Below the pieces are notes generated by a model. The model saw nothing but the letters and a program-made list of their open reading frames with translations. It was not told where the DNA came from and ran no database searches. A DNA stretch of 64,000 nt from CAVTLG01 sp963802635 (lineage in GTDB: Bacteria > Chloroflexota > Ktedonobacteria > Ktedonobacterales > Ktedonobacteraceae). Numbering within the stretch: the first letter of the stretch is position 1; every line of letters begins with the position of its first letter. Below, in pieces: positions 28,054 through 37,921 of the stretch. The translations under genes were made by a program, and so were the position numbers. Where the stretch lies: assembly GCA_963802635.1 (NCBI GenBank), contig CAWDJJ010000001.1:3038001-3102000 (forward strand), written 5' to 3'.

Positions 28054-28195
28054 GACACAAGATTCCGTTCTGGCACTATTGGGGAATACTAGAGAGCAAT
28101 GTGTCTCTTAGGAAAGACTATTCGTTGTACTAACAAGAAAAGCAATGGTACTACCTTTTTCTAGCTTAGCGCAGGCAGTATGATATACTGAGGGT

Positions 28196-28470
28196 CTGAT
28201 AAAAGGTATTTGGACCGTTCATTAAGCCAATAGACATGTGCAGCCATTAATGGCTACCTATCCCATCTTGTACGTGCCAAAGACCTTCCTTCTCATGGTG
28301 AAAAGCCGGACGGGTGCGGCAGCAGAGTCCATTCTGCATAGGCCCTATAGAACGTCAAGTAGGTGGGAAGGAAGCTAGGTGAACAACAATCAGCAAGAAG
28401 AGGGAATGTGAAAAGTAGTCCCTGACGCCTTCGGGCAAGGGGATAGTGGGCATGTAGTTTGCCCTTGATG
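28196..28470 (+). ncRNA. Candidate HEARO RNA/IscB omega-RNA, stand-alone copy
   Basis: The gene-free region 28054-28598 is rich in paired segments and matches the order of conserved blocks I know from IscB omega-RNAs: a GTGAAAAGCCGGACGGGTGC block (28305-28325 area; compare GCCGAAAGACCGGACG), CTGCATAG, a CGTCAAGTAGGTGG block (compare GCCAGTTGATGG), and AAGCTAGGTGAACAACAATCA (compare AAGCCAGGGGGAACAATCAC). Hairpins seen include AGCCAT..ATGGCT, GCCG..CGGC, GCC-TTCG-GGC inside CCC..GGGG, and GGGCA..TGCCC. A -10-like TATACT at 28184-28189 would start a transcript near 28196. No HNH/RuvC IscB gene follows; the next gene is a glycosyltransferase. In this system the guide lies at the 5' end of the RNA. 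Exact ends are estimates. Confidence 0.65.
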
Positions 28471-28598
28471 GATAATTGACAAGCGTAGGGGAGATACTGG
28501 TTCTTCCGTGTCTCTAATCGGTCTAAACTGTGGTATGGGCATACCTGTCCAGAAAGCAGATACTATAAAGAGGTAATATCTGGTCGTGAGTGGAGATC

Positions 28599-29615
28599 AT
28601 GAGCATGCAACACACAAAAATACCACTAGAAGTGAAAGAAATCGCAACGGCCATAGAAGAGGCTGAGGCACAGCAAGTCGCAGTTTCGATAGTTGTGCCA
28701 GTTATGAACGAACAACAGAATATACCTATACTTTTTGAGAAATTAACGCAACAACTTACACAATTGGGCAAAACATATGAAATCATTTTCATCGATGATG
28801 GTAGCACAGATGCCACCTTTAATGAATTGAAGAAGTTACATGAGAAGGCTCCGGGCGTCGTACGCGTGGTACGCTTCCGCAGAAATTTTGGCAAAACACC
28901 GGCCCTGGTTGCAGGCTTTAGTCGTTGCTGTGGCGATATCATATTTACGATGGACGGCGATCTACAGGACGATCCCCAGGAGATCCCCCGGTACCTCGAA
29001 AAGCTCAACGAAGGCTATGATCTCGTCTCAGGTTGGAAATTTCCTCGCCTGGACCCGATCACCAAGACGCTTCCATCACGCGTGTTTAATCCCCTGGTCA
29101 GTAAACTGACCGGCGTCCACTTGCATGACATCAACAACGGATTTAAAGCGTATCGTCGTGAAGTCATTGAAGATCCCCACTTGAAATTGTATGGAGACTT
29201 CCATCGTTTCATTCCAGTCTTCGCCGTAGCGCGGGGATTTCGCGTGGCAGAAATTAAAGTACGTCACCATCCACGCCAATTTGGGGTCTCTAAATTCGGC
29301 GCGCGCCGTTTTGCCCAGGGATTGATAGACCTACTCAATATCCTGTTCCTGACAACCTATTTACGCAAGCCTTTGCGCTTGTTTGGCCCTATCGGCTTCT
29401 GGACTTTCCTGACAGGCTTCCTGGTAGATGTCTGGGTAGTCGTGAGTAGTTATGCTGATCATGTGCAGATCCATAATCGACCGCTCCTCTTCGTCGGTAT
29501 TCTCCTGATGATCATTGGCGTCCAGTTTGTGATGACAGGGCTGCAAAGTGAAATGATCCGTCACTATGCATTTCAGCGAGGAGAAGAATACAGTATCAGG
29601 CAGGAACTAAATTAA
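28599..29615 (+). CDS. Polyprenyl-phosphate glycosyltransferase, GT2 (DPM1/ArnC-like)
   Basis: About 338 residues. SIVVPVMNEQQNIPILFEKL and IIFIDDGSTDATFNEL form the GT2 nucleotide-sugar site, TMDGDLQDDPQEIPRYL is the DxD with the QDDP box typical of dolichol/undecaprenyl-phosphate sugar transferases, and two C-terminal hydrophobic helices (about 262-285, 297-320) anchor it to the membrane. It moves a sugar from an NDP donor to a polyprenyl phosphate. Start ATG 28599 is chosen after GTGGAG; the frame opens at a GTG three codons upstream, and ATG 28605 has a better spacing to GGAG. It is followed, with overlapping TAATG, by a short frame and then a DUF2079 membrane protein, which may use the lipid-linked sugar. 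Confidence 0.88.
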   Translation: MSMQHTKIPLEVKEIATAIEEAEAQQVAVSIVVPVMNEQQNIPILFEKLTQQLTQLGKTYEIIFIDDGSTDATFNELKKLHEKAPGVVRVVRFRRNFGKTPALVAGFSRCCGDIIFTMDGDLQDDPQEIPRYLEKLNEGYDLVSGWKFPRLDPITKTLPSRVFNPLVSKLTGVHLHDINNGFKAYRREVIEDPHLKLYGDFHRFIPVFAVARGFRVAEIKVRHHPRQFGVSKFGARRFAQGLIDLLNILFLTTYLRKPLRLFGPIGFWTFLTGFLVDVWVVVSSYADHVQIHNRPLLFVGILLMIIGVQFVMTGLQSEMIRHYAFQRGEEYSIRQELN

Positions 29616-29761
29616 TGCGCAGGGCAACAGAGCAAAAAATAGGCGGTTTCCTATCAAAAGGCAAGCAGATACACGTATTACAACAAGAAGAGGTTACTTT
29701 CTGCTATCAACCTGAAATCCAGGAGCTAGCAACTTCTAGTCAACATAGTTCTCAGGAATAG
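29615..29761 (+). CDS. Possible 48-residue ORF between GT2 and DUF2079 genes
   Basis: The ATG overlaps the glycosyltransferase stop as TAATG, and the frame runs for 48 codons to a TAG six bases before the next gene's ATG, filling the gap almost exactly. The product (MRRATEQKIGGF...) is hydrophilic with no known motif. The placement favours a translated coupling ORF, but conservation is unknown. Confidence 0.4.
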   Translation: MRRATEQKIGGFLSKGKQIHVLQQEEVTFCYQPEIQELATSSQHSSQE

Positions 29762-29767
29762 TGCATT

Positions 29768-31723
29768 ATGGAAAGTGGGGAGGAAGTGAGTACTATTACT
29801 TGGCGTGCGCGCCTCACAATGCTGACAAAGCGCTACTGCCTGTACCCTGCGCCTAAACCAATGCCACACACGCGTTGGTTCTGGGTAGCGACCGGGATCG
29901 TAACGGCAGCAGTGCTCCTGTTTTGTGTCTACTTTATTATCTACTTAACCGCGCGACAAAATGCCTTTCTGACTAACGCAGAAGATTTGGGCACGATGGA
30001 CCAGACCATCTGGAACACGGTGCATGGTCAACTGCTCCATCAAACGGTGTGCAATATTATCTCTGATACAAACTGTTACTCGCTGCGTGGATATAACCGT
30101 TTTGCCATCCACTTTGAGCCAATTCTCTTACCAATCTCGCTCCTCTACCTGATCTGGGCCGACCCGAAGACGTTAGTCGTGCTACAGACGCTCGTGGTGG
30201 CAAGCGGCGCATATCCAGCTTTCTGGCTCGCGCGCTTGCGCTTACACAGCGAACTGGCAGGCGTGATGATAGCACTGCTCTATCTGCTCTTTCCAGCTCA
30301 ACTGCAAGCAACAACGTATGATTTTCACGCCGTGACATTTACGGCTGCCCTATTGCTCTTCGCGCTCTATTTTATGTATACCCAACGCACGGCCTGGCTT
30401 TTCATCTTCGCTATACTGGCGATGGCCTGCAAAGAGGAAATTCCGCTGGTCATCGCGGCATTTGGACTCTGGTCAGTGCTCTTTCAACAACGCTGGCGCA
30501 GTGGCTTCCTGCTCTTTTTGCTAGGCATAAGCTGGTTTGGGCTGAGCTTCGCCGTGATTATGCCCCACTTCAGCCCAACGGGCCATCCCTTGCTGATCTC
30601 GCGTTATGCGCAACTGGGCAAACCATCACACTTCATCATCAATACTGTGCTTCATCCAAGAACTTTCTTGCGGCAGTACATACTGGAACCAGAGCACGCA
30701 GCCTACCTCAAGGCACTCTTTGCCCCGACAAGATTTCTACCGATAGCCGGTCATCTCCCTTTCCTCTTCCTCCCGTTTTTCGCGCCATGGATACTGATAA
30801 TGGCTGGGCCAACGCTGACAATCAACCTGCTCAGTTCTGATTCACAGATGTACAGCGGACTTTTTCAGTACAACGCAGAGATTGTGCCTGTGCTTATTTT
30901 TGCCTGTATCGAGGGCTGCGTGGTCCTCCTGTGGCTGCTTCGCGTGAGCGGAAGCTGGTTGCTCATCCACGTCCAACAGATACAAACACCCAACCATATA
31001 ACTTCTATTCGCTGGCTCTACGCCCCAGCAGGACGTGTATATTTACTCGCCTTGCTACTGACCAGCGTACTCTTCAGTACTATACATTCAGATTATTACT
31101 TTCACGGTCAGATGCCATTTTCAATCGGCTTCTCATGGCCCGACACGTCGGCCCATACAGAGCTGGCGCAAAACTTGCTAGCAATGATCCCGACGGACGC
31201 ATCTGTTTCAGCACAAACAAGATTCGTACCGCATCTCAGCCATCGAAAAAGCATTTATCTCTTTCCCTATGCTGACAATAGCGCAGAGTACATTTTTTTA
31301 GATGCTACCAGCGATATTTATCCTTTTCCCAATTTTACAAGCTATACCGAAGAAGTGAAGCGAATAATGCTAGACGGCCATTACGGTATTATTACAGCAA
31401 ATAACGGATACCTGTTATTGAAGCAAGGCTTGACTCCTCCCAGGATAGCTTCGATTACCACAATCATAAAGACAGAGAATGCCAGTAATAAAGAAGCGCT
31501 GCAACAACCTGTGTTGCCGCCCAGCTTCTGTTCCAACATTTGCCAGGTTCCAAATGGGCTAGCAAATATGTCCATAGCCCTTTTACCTCTGGCACCAACA
31601 TCGAGTACAATAATGGATGTACAGGCTCGGATTCCTTTGCGGGTTATTCATGCGCCAGGTACAGTTACACCGAGTCAAAGTACTAATGTCCTGCAATTGA
31701 TGCCGTTGACAGTCGTCGATTAA
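29768..31723 (+). CDS. DUF2079 membrane protein (GT-C-like)
   Basis: A 651-residue protein with about ten hydrophobic helices. After the first helix it has NAEDLGTMDQTIWNTVHGQ, the DUF2079 hallmark (acidic DxxxxDQ loop next to membrane), then HFEPILLPISLLYLIWADPKTL and LYLLFPAQLQATTYDFHAVTF, all characteristic. A soluble C-terminal part starts near residue 430. DUF2079 proteins resemble GT-C glycosyltransferases and are probably extracytoplasmic sugar transferases, but activity is unproven. Direct downstream position from a polyprenyl-phosphate GT2 supports a shared lipid-linked sugar route. Confidence 0.85.
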   Translation: MESGEEVSTITWRARLTMLTKRYCLYPAPKPMPHTRWFWVATGIVTAAVLLFCVYFIIYLTARQNAFLTNAEDLGTMDQTIWNTVHGQLLHQTVCNIISDTNCYSLRGYNRFAIHFEPILLPISLLYLIWADPKTLVVLQTLVVASGAYPAFWLARLRLHSELAGVMIALLYLLFPAQLQATTYDFHAVTFTAALLLFALYFMYTQRTAWLFIFAILAMACKEEIPLVIAAFGLWSVLFQQRWRSGFLLFLLGISWFGLSFAVIMPHFSPTGHPLLISRYAQLGKPSHFIINTVLHPRTFLRQYILEPEHAAYLKALFAPTRFLPIAGHLPFLFLPFFAPWILIMAGPTLTINLLSSDSQMYSGLFQYNAEIVPVLIFACIEGCVVLLWLLRVSGSWLLIHVQQIQTPNHITSIRWLYAPAGRVYLLALLLTSVLFSTIHSDYYFHGQMPFSIGFSWPDTSAHTELAQNLLAMIPTDASVSAQTRFVPHLSHRKSIYLFPYADNSAEYIFLDATSDIYPFPNFTSYTEEVKRIMLDGHYGIITANNGYLLLKQGLTPPRIASITTIIKTENASNKEALQQPVLPPSFCSNICQVPNGLANMSIALLPLAPTSSTIMDVQARIPLRVIHAPGTVTPSQSTNVLQLMPLTVVD

Positions 31724-31787
31724 AATGCATAGAGAAGCATCGTTGGCTTCACACGGCATAGAGCAGTAGAACGAAAGAGGATGTAGG

Positions 31788-33125
31788 ATGGGCATCTATT
31801 TAGGTCAACTACCACCTGCTGAAATTGCGCGTCTCAAGGCAGAATTAGCAGAGACACTTACTGCCAATTTTTGCTATCCGCGCTTTTTTGATCATCGCAC
31901 CGAGTCATTGCAAATGCGTCCAGTTGACCGAGCCAAGCGTCAGGAAGTTTGGTTATACCTCAGTTCGGTCGATTTTACTGCCTGGAATCGCGTCGATCTG
32001 TTGTCTCCCGAGCTGCAAAATCAGATAGAACGCCTCTTCATCCAATTTATGCAACGCAATCGCAGCTTCTTTGGTGAGCAGGGACGACGCAGAATGTCTG
32101 ATGTACGGATGCTGATCGGCACATGTGCTGCCTCCGTATCCCAGAGATTACGCAATCATCTGAGCGGTCAGAAACAGACCAATCCACCCTTTGGGAGTCC
32201 ACGACCAGTCGTCTCATGGACAACAACGACGATCAGCGGACGCGCAGAACCCGGTTGGGAACAAATAGCAGCCACAACAATGGTACTCCAACAGCAGATA
32301 CAAGAAGCACGCGGAGAGGTCAAAGCCTCGTCAGCCAGCGATGGCCGCCCCCCCGCACATGGTGCGAGCGTAGCAGCGGCACCAGCAACCACGAATGGCA
32401 CAGTACGCCGCAGTACACGTCCCCAACCAACACCCACAGGAGTCAGTAATGGCGGCAGATCTAACGAGATCGGGACGCAACAACCAGTAACATCTCAGCC
32501 CCACACCGGTTCACGTCCGCTTCCAACAGTTGCTAAAGCTGCTCCGGCAACTGCTGCACCAGCCGCATCTGTAGTGCTACCAGTGGGCTCACGCCTATCA
32601 AGTCAATTAGCAGAAACACCCATCGTCGCTCGTAAACCCGAACCACTTTCGCGTTCAGAGCCACGCGTTGCTACCGTTTCACCAGTGCAAGTACCAACCA
32701 GACCTGCGGGGAATGGACGCACGTCGCCGCAGTCTGAACCTCTGCCAGGAGCATCTTCGTCGCTGTCCCGCAACCTAGCTCAAGCGACACAGTCGAGCCA
32801 GGCCACTCAAAGTGTCGCACCCACCGCTGGCCCACGCGAGATGATGTCGGTGGGAGAGGACGATGTCGCTATCTTTGAGCAGATGCGCCACCAGTTGTTG
32901 CTCTGGCTACGTCTGGAAGCGATAAAAGCTGATGTAGATATTAGCGGCCAGGGGCCTGCACAGCTCCTCGATCTGTTACGTCAGCAAGCACATATAGATG
33001 AGACACGCCTGCAGGTCATTTCGACATTGCTCAATCTCTCAAATCAGGTCATCAAAACGGGATTAGTTACGGTCCTGGATTATAAACAAGCGTTGATGTT
33101 CCATCTTATGCATACACGCAACTAA
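31788..33125 (+). CDS. Unrecognised protein with Pro/Ala/Thr-rich linker
   Basis: 445 residues in three parts. Residues 1-130 look folded and helical, with aromatic spots (FCYPRFFDHRTESLQMRPVDRAKRQEVWLYL). Residues about 135-355 are low-complexity, rich in Pro, Ala, Thr, Ser and Gln, and should be disordered. Residues 360-445 are helical again (QMRHQLLLWLRLEAIKADVD; LLDLLRQQAHIDETRLQVI). No membrane segment or catalytic motif seen. It could be an adaptor linking two partners. It is convergent with mfd, which ends 139 bases beyond; a loose GCAATGG..CCATTGC pairing lies in between. Confidence 0.6.
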   Translation: MGIYLGQLPPAEIARLKAELAETLTANFCYPRFFDHRTESLQMRPVDRAKRQEVWLYLSSVDFTAWNRVDLLSPELQNQIERLFIQFMQRNRSFFGEQGRRRMSDVRMLIGTCAASVSQRLRNHLSGQKQTNPPFGSPRPVVSWTTTTISGRAEPGWEQIAATTMVLQQQIQEARGEVKASSASDGRPPAHGASVAAAPATTNGTVRRSTRPQPTPTGVSNGGRSNEIGTQQPVTSQPHTGSRPLPTVAKAAPATAAPAASVVLPVGSRLSSQLAETPIVARKPEPLSRSEPRVATVSPVQVPTRPAGNGRTSPQSEPLPGASSSLSRNLAQATQSSQATQSVAPTAGPREMMSVGEDDVAIFEQMRHQLLLWLRLEAIKADVDISGQGPAQLLDLLRQQAHIDETRLQVISTLLNLSNQVIKTGLVTVLDYKQALMFHLMHTRN

Positions 33126-33263
33126 TCGTTGGTGAAATAACAGGCTTTCCTCCAGGAGTGAGGTCAAAGGAAAATAGGCGCGGCAATGGTCTTTAATGCA
33201 TGGAACGGGCCATTGCTGCAACTACGCAATCTCCCATCCCAGCAGACCTGAAGAGTTACCCGC

Positions 33264-36200
33264 TTAAGGGGATTGAAACGATGAAGCCGAGGCCGTAATG
33301 CTGGGCAACAGCTCGCGCAATTGGGTGAGCCAGTTCTGTCCCAGCAGTCGCCGAGGAATGCGAATGACGCCTTGCTGCACACGCGCTTCGTTACGGAAAC
33401 GTCGGTACAGTACGATACGATTGGGGACAACACTACGCCTGGCTGTCAGTATGAATTCGTTGTCCTTCAAAACGATGGATTCATAGCCCAGTTGCGCTGC
33501 TTCAACCTTTAAGCGTATCAGCGTCAGTAGATTCTGAGCAGGCAACGGTAAAGCACCGAAACGATCTGTCATTTCAGCCGCCATTGCCTCAACCTGCTCT
33601 GGCTCTCGCAGATTAGCCAGACGCTGGTAAAAGTTGACTTTGAGCGTACGATCCCCAATATAGTCATCAGGTAAGTAGGCATCAAGTGGCAGGTCTACAG
33701 TCGCAGCCGACGGCAACGCTTCAGCTTGCTTGCCTTGGAGTTCCTGCACAGCCTCCGCCAGCAGCTTACAGTAAAGATCAAAGCCGACCGAGTTCATAAA
33801 GCCAGATTGTTCTGCGCCCAGCAGGTTGCCAGCGCCACGGATCTCCAGATCCTTCATGGCAATACGGAAACCTGCACCCAGCTCAGTAGCCTCAAAGATA
33901 GCTCGTAGGCGTTTCTCTTGAATAGCCGTTAGCTTGGCATCTTTGTTGTAGAAAAAGTAAGCATAGGCTTGCTGTGTAGCCCGGCCTACACGTCCCCGTA
34001 GCTGGTAAAGCTGCGATAGACCAAAGTAAGCTGCATTGTTGACAATAATGGTATTGGCATTCGGGATATCCAGACCATTCTCAATGATGGTTGTCGAGAC
34101 CAGCACGTCATAATCTCCATTGGAGAAACCAATCATCACACGCTCCAGTTGCTCCTCGTTCATCTGCCCATGCCCCACACTAATGCGCCCCTCAGGTATA
34201 AGCTGCTGCAATTTCTGAGCGATCATCTGAATACCCTGTACACGATTATGCACAAAGAAGACCTGTCCACCACGGTCAATCTCGCGTAAAATGGCCTCAC
34301 GCACCAGATTTTCGTCGTATTCGCGAATGGTGGTACGAATAGGTAAACGCTCCTGTGGTGGTGTCTCGATAATGCTCATGTCACGCAGATTAACGAGCGA
34401 CATATGTAATGTACGCGGGATCGGCGTTGCCGTCATGGTCAGTACATCGACCTCGCTACGCATCTGTTTCAGGCGTTCTTTATGGATAACGCCAAAGCGC
34501 TGCTCTTCGTCTACAATCAATAAGCCAAGATTGAAGAAGACTACATCCTTCTGGAGCAAACGATGGGTGCCAATGATAATATCTACTTTGCCAAAGGCCA
34601 GATCCTCCAGGACCTGTTTCTGCTCCTTGTCTGAGCGGAAACGGCTCAACAACTCGACACGCACCGGAAAGGCTTTGAGACGATCTCTGAAGGTGTTGAA
34701 ATGCTGCAAGGCCAGCACCGTCGTGGGCACAAGGATAGCAACCTGGCGCTGATCCAGCACCGCTTTAAAGGCCGCACGTAAAGCAACTTCGGTCTTCCCA
34801 TAGCCCACGTCACCACAGACTAAGCGATCCATTGGTCGTGGTTGCTCCATATCGGATTTGACCTCTTCGATGGCTCGCTGCTGATCGGGCGTTTCCTCAA
34901 AAGGGAAGGCATCCTCCAGTTCCTGCAACCAGGGCTGCTCAGTGTCGGGCGGGAAGGCATGGCCCACCTCAGCCTCACGCTGACTGTACAGGCGCAAGAG
35001 ATCACGAGCTACATCCTGCACATTCTCTTTGACCTTGGATTTGGCACGCGTCCATTCGCTCGTACCCAGCTTACTGAGTGCAGGAATAGCATCTCCCATG
35101 CCAATGAAACGCGTCACACGATCCAACTGGTCCGTAGGGATATACAGTTTATCAGTGCCAGCGTAGTGGATGAGCAGATATTCGCGTTCGACACCAGTGA
35201 GATTGAGTTTGACCAGACCCTCAAAACGTCCAATACCATGCTCCTGATGGACAACGTAGTCTCCTGGATTGACTTCTGCTAGAAACGAGGCAGGCGTGAC
35301 CGGTTTACGGCGTTGCGCCCCTCGACGTTTCGACCAGCCGAAAATTTCAGTGTCGGTATAGATGTAAAGGGCCAGTGAACGAGACTGCCAACCCTCCGTT
35401 AATTGTCCCTGAATCAGGGTAAGCGTGCCTGCTTCCGGCATCTGATTAATGTTTGTGCCTGGACTGACATGAATGGTAGCATCCTGCAAAACGCTTTCGT
35501 CACTCAGCATTTCAGCCATACGGCGCGCTTGCATCGTCACAATCACCACACGATCCCGATTATTGAGCGCTTTGCGGCAATCCAGAATGAAGGCCCGCAC
35601 CCTCCCACCATACGAATTCGCACTGCTACAGGGCGGCATAAGACTTTCAGTACCATACTGCTGACGCAGTTCAAAATCGCTTTCGGCGGTCGAGAGCAGG
35701 TCAGCGAAACGTACCTGGCGACGCTGCTGAAGCTGCGGCTCCAACACGTTCCAGGTCATATGAGCATCTCGTAGATGCGCCGGATTAGCACGCTCCTGCT
35801 CCAGACGTTCTTTTAAGTCCAGCACCTGTAGATCGAGATTAAGGATACAGTGCTGCACACTCGCTGGATTGTCGATGATCAGTAAGCCATTGCGTGGTAG
35901 ATAGTCCAGCACCGTGGCCTGGCTATGGAGATATGGCAGGTAGAAAGCAATATCTTCAAAAGAGCGGCGCTTACGCAGCAGTTCCAGATCATATTGCCAA
36001 CGCTCCTCGGCATCATGATGCAAGATCTTACTATCAAGCTGCTCCAGTTCTTTGACGGCCTCAGGACCTCGAGCAGGCAGAGCCTCGCGCGCAGGTCCAA
36101 TGATGCAGATATCAATAGAGTTGAGCGAACGCTGGGTCTCCTGGTCAAAGGTGCGGATAGATTCAATTTCGTCCCCAAAGAACTCGATGCGCACCGGACG

Positions 36201-36800
36201 CGGCAAAGTTGGCGGAAAAAGATCGACGATACCACCACGATGACTGAATTGACCGGGGTCCTCAACTTCCGCTACGGACTCATAACCCAGATTATAGAGA
36301 TGCTCAAGCATCAAGGTCAGATCGACTTCTTGCCTGGTCTCGATACGGAAGAGGGTCGCTGATAGCTCTTGTAGAGGAATAACAGGCTGTGTTAAGACAC
36401 GCGCGGAACAGACGACGATGGTGGTACGCTCACGCTCCACCATGGCAATCAAAGCTTGCATACGCTGTTGGGTCGTGAGGGCATCGCCGATCAGACGCTC
36501 ATAGGGCAAGGCATCCCGGTCGGGCAAGTAGAATACATCACTGGGGCTGGACGTGAAAGCTTTGAGAGTCTCGGCTACCTGGCTGGCTTCTACCTCATCT
36601 TTGACTACTAGCAACAACGGCTGTTTTAAGGTAGATGAAAGGGCCGCGACAACAAATGGACGCGCCGCTTCTGTGATCCCTGTCAGAGCTGGCAACCCCT
36701 CCGACTTTTGCAGTTTTTCTATTAAACGACGATATTCTGGTCTCTGAGTTAAAAGTGTAAGTAATCCCTGTAATGTCACAACTTCCTCCGACAGACACAA
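33264..36800 (-). CDS. mfd: Transcription-repair coupling factor
   Basis: A 1,178-residue ATPase that displaces stalled RNA polymerase and recruits UvrA. Order of domains: UvrB-like N-terminal module (to about 350), the RNA-polymerase interaction domain (GDYVVHQEHGIGRFEGL), then SF2 translocase with Walker A GDVGYGKTEVALRAAFKA, DEEQRFGV box, TMTATPIPRTLHMSL, motif VI QLYQLRGRVGRATQQAYAYFFY, and the C-terminal TRCF domain (DDYIGDRTLKVNFYQRLA). Full length and intact. An upstream ATG a few codons in (VVTLQGLL region) might be the true start, as MCLSEE lacks a strong ribosome site. Convergent with the 31788-33125 gene. Confidence 0.95.
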   Translation of the reverse strand: MCLSEEVVTLQGLLTLLTQRPEYRRLIEKLQKSEGLPALTGITEAARPFVVAALSSTLKQPLLLVVKDEVEASQVAETLKAFTSSPSDVFYLPDRDALPYERLIGDALTTQQRMQALIAMVERERTTIVVCSARVLTQPVIPLQELSATLFRIETRQEVDLTLMLEHLYNLGYESVAEVEDPGQFSHRGGIVDLFPPTLPRPVRIEFFGDEIESIRTFDQETQRSLNSIDICIIGPAREALPARGPEAVKELEQLDSKILHHDAEERWQYDLELLRKRRSFEDIAFYLPYLHSQATVLDYLPRNGLLIIDNPASVQHCILNLDLQVLDLKERLEQERANPAHLRDAHMTWNVLEPQLQQRRQVRFADLLSTAESDFELRQQYGTESLMPPCSSANSYGGRVRAFILDCRKALNNRDRVVIVTMQARRMAEMLSDESVLQDATIHVSPGTNINQMPEAGTLTLIQGQLTEGWQSRSLALYIYTDTEIFGWSKRRGAQRRKPVTPASFLAEVNPGDYVVHQEHGIGRFEGLVKLNLTGVEREYLLIHYAGTDKLYIPTDQLDRVTRFIGMGDAIPALSKLGTSEWTRAKSKVKENVQDVARDLLRLYSQREAEVGHAFPPDTEQPWLQELEDAFPFEETPDQQRAIEEVKSDMEQPRPMDRLVCGDVGYGKTEVALRAAFKAVLDQRQVAILVPTTVLALQHFNTFRDRLKAFPVRVELLSRFRSDKEQKQVLEDLAFGKVDIIIGTHRLLQKDVVFFNLGLLIVDEEQRFGVIHKERLKQMRSEVDVLTMTATPIPRTLHMSLVNLRDMSIIETPPQERLPIRTTIREYDENLVREAILREIDRGGQVFFVHNRVQGIQMIAQKLQQLIPEGRISVGHGQMNEEQLERVMIGFSNGDYDVLVSTTIIENGLDIPNANTIIVNNAAYFGLSQLYQLRGRVGRATQQAYAYFFYNKDAKLTAIQEKRLRAIFEATELGAGFRIAMKDLEIRGAGNLLGAEQSGFMNSVGFDLYCKLLAEAVQELQGKQAEALPSAATVDLPLDAYLPDDYIGDRTLKVNFYQRLANLREPEQVEAMAAEMTDRFGALPLPAQNLLTLIRLKVEAAQLGYESIVLKDNEFILTARRSVVPNRIVLYRRFRNEARVQQGVIRIPRRLLGQNWLTQLRELLPSITASASSFQSP

Positions 36801-37061
36801 TGGACCACACCCTGACAGCTTTACATGTGAGGGTGTAGCGCATTGCCCTTTTTCCTACGCAGCTATCATACCTTACCTGGCAGGGCTACGCAATGCCTGC
36901 GCTTTACAGCCGCCAGCCTGTCACATTTTACGCAACGTATTCGTGCCTGTACTACGCTGCTGAGGAGTTTCTTGCAACGGCAAGGATCGCAACATTTCAC
37001 CCTTCAGCAGTGCCAGTTTGCCTTTATTTAGTACCCGGAAATCGCTAATGCTACGAGCGTG

Positions 37062-37823
37062 CTATCTGTGGGGGGGCTGCGACGATTGGGGATACTGTGG
37101 CTGACCAGCCTGCGGCTGTTGGGATGATCCCCGGGATTGCGCTGGCGGCTGACTCGATTGTGCAGCAGCGTGCGCGGCTCGCGCCTTACGATCATTGCGT
37201 ACATGCCGCCAGACATATAGTACAACTAGCACCACTAGCAGCAGCAGAGTAACCGCATCCAGGCTATGGAAGATAGGACTTAACGTGCCCAGATTTTGAC
37301 CCACGATAGTACCAACATAGGCCAGCAGAATACACCAGGGCAGTGAACCCAGAAATGAATAGAGAGTGAATTTGCCGAAGGACATCCTGGTCATGCCAGC
37401 AGGCAAAGAGATGTACGTTCTAACCACCGGGAGCATACGAGAGAAGAAGGCTGTAGCCCCACCCCAGCGTTGAAAGAAGCGATCAGCCATGTCTGCATCA
37501 TGCTGAGAAATCAAGACATAGCGTCCATACTTTAACATAAGTGGACGACCACCTAGATAACCAATGAAGTAAGCTACGGCTGAGCCAAGAACAGAACCAA
37601 CAGAGCCAGCCAGCGCAACAAGCAATATCCCAAGCACAGGACTTGTACCAGGCAACAGCTTGTGATCGGCCAGCAAAATGCCCGCAATCGGCATAACAAT
37701 TTCACTAGGTAATGGAATACAACAACTTTCAATAGCCATTGCCACTACAATGCCCAACAATCCAGTCTGAACATAGAAACTAGTTATCAGTGTTGTTAAT
37801 GTATCGGTCAAGTGTGATAACAC
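37062..37823 (-). CDS. DedA family membrane protein (VTT domain)
   Basis: 253 residues. AMAIESCCIPLPSEIVMPIAG, the charged-proline re-entrant motif, GSVLGSAVAYFIGYLGGRPL and FFSRMLPVVRTYISLPAGMTRM are the DedA/SNARE-associated signatures; several hydrophobic helices follow. DedA proteins are lipid transporters or scramblases tied to undecaprenyl-phosphate recycling and membrane potential. The cytoplasmic C-terminal 40 residues are unusually rich in Gln, Ser and Pro (SQPPAQSRGSSQQPQAGQPQ), a tail not normal for the family. It is transcribed away from mfd's promoter region in the same direction. Confidence 0.88.
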   Translation of the reverse strand: MLSHLTDTLTTLITSFYVQTGLLGIVVAMAIESCCIPLPSEIVMPIAGILLADHKLLPGTSPVLGILLVALAGSVGSVLGSAVAYFIGYLGGRPLMLKYGRYVLISQHDADMADRFFQRWGGATAFFSRMLPVVRTYISLPAGMTRMSFGKFTLYSFLGSLPWCILLAYVGTIVGQNLGTLSPIFHSLDAVTLLLLVVLVVLYVWRHVRNDRKARAAHAAAQSSQPPAQSRGSSQQPQAGQPQYPQSSQPPHR

Positions 37824-37921
37824 GAATAAGCCTCCTTCGCAAACCTACGCTTTTGCATCATACTAGCATACTTTCTGCAAAGAGGCTAGAACCAATAGCA
37901 TAAAAATGCGTTTAGTCCCAT

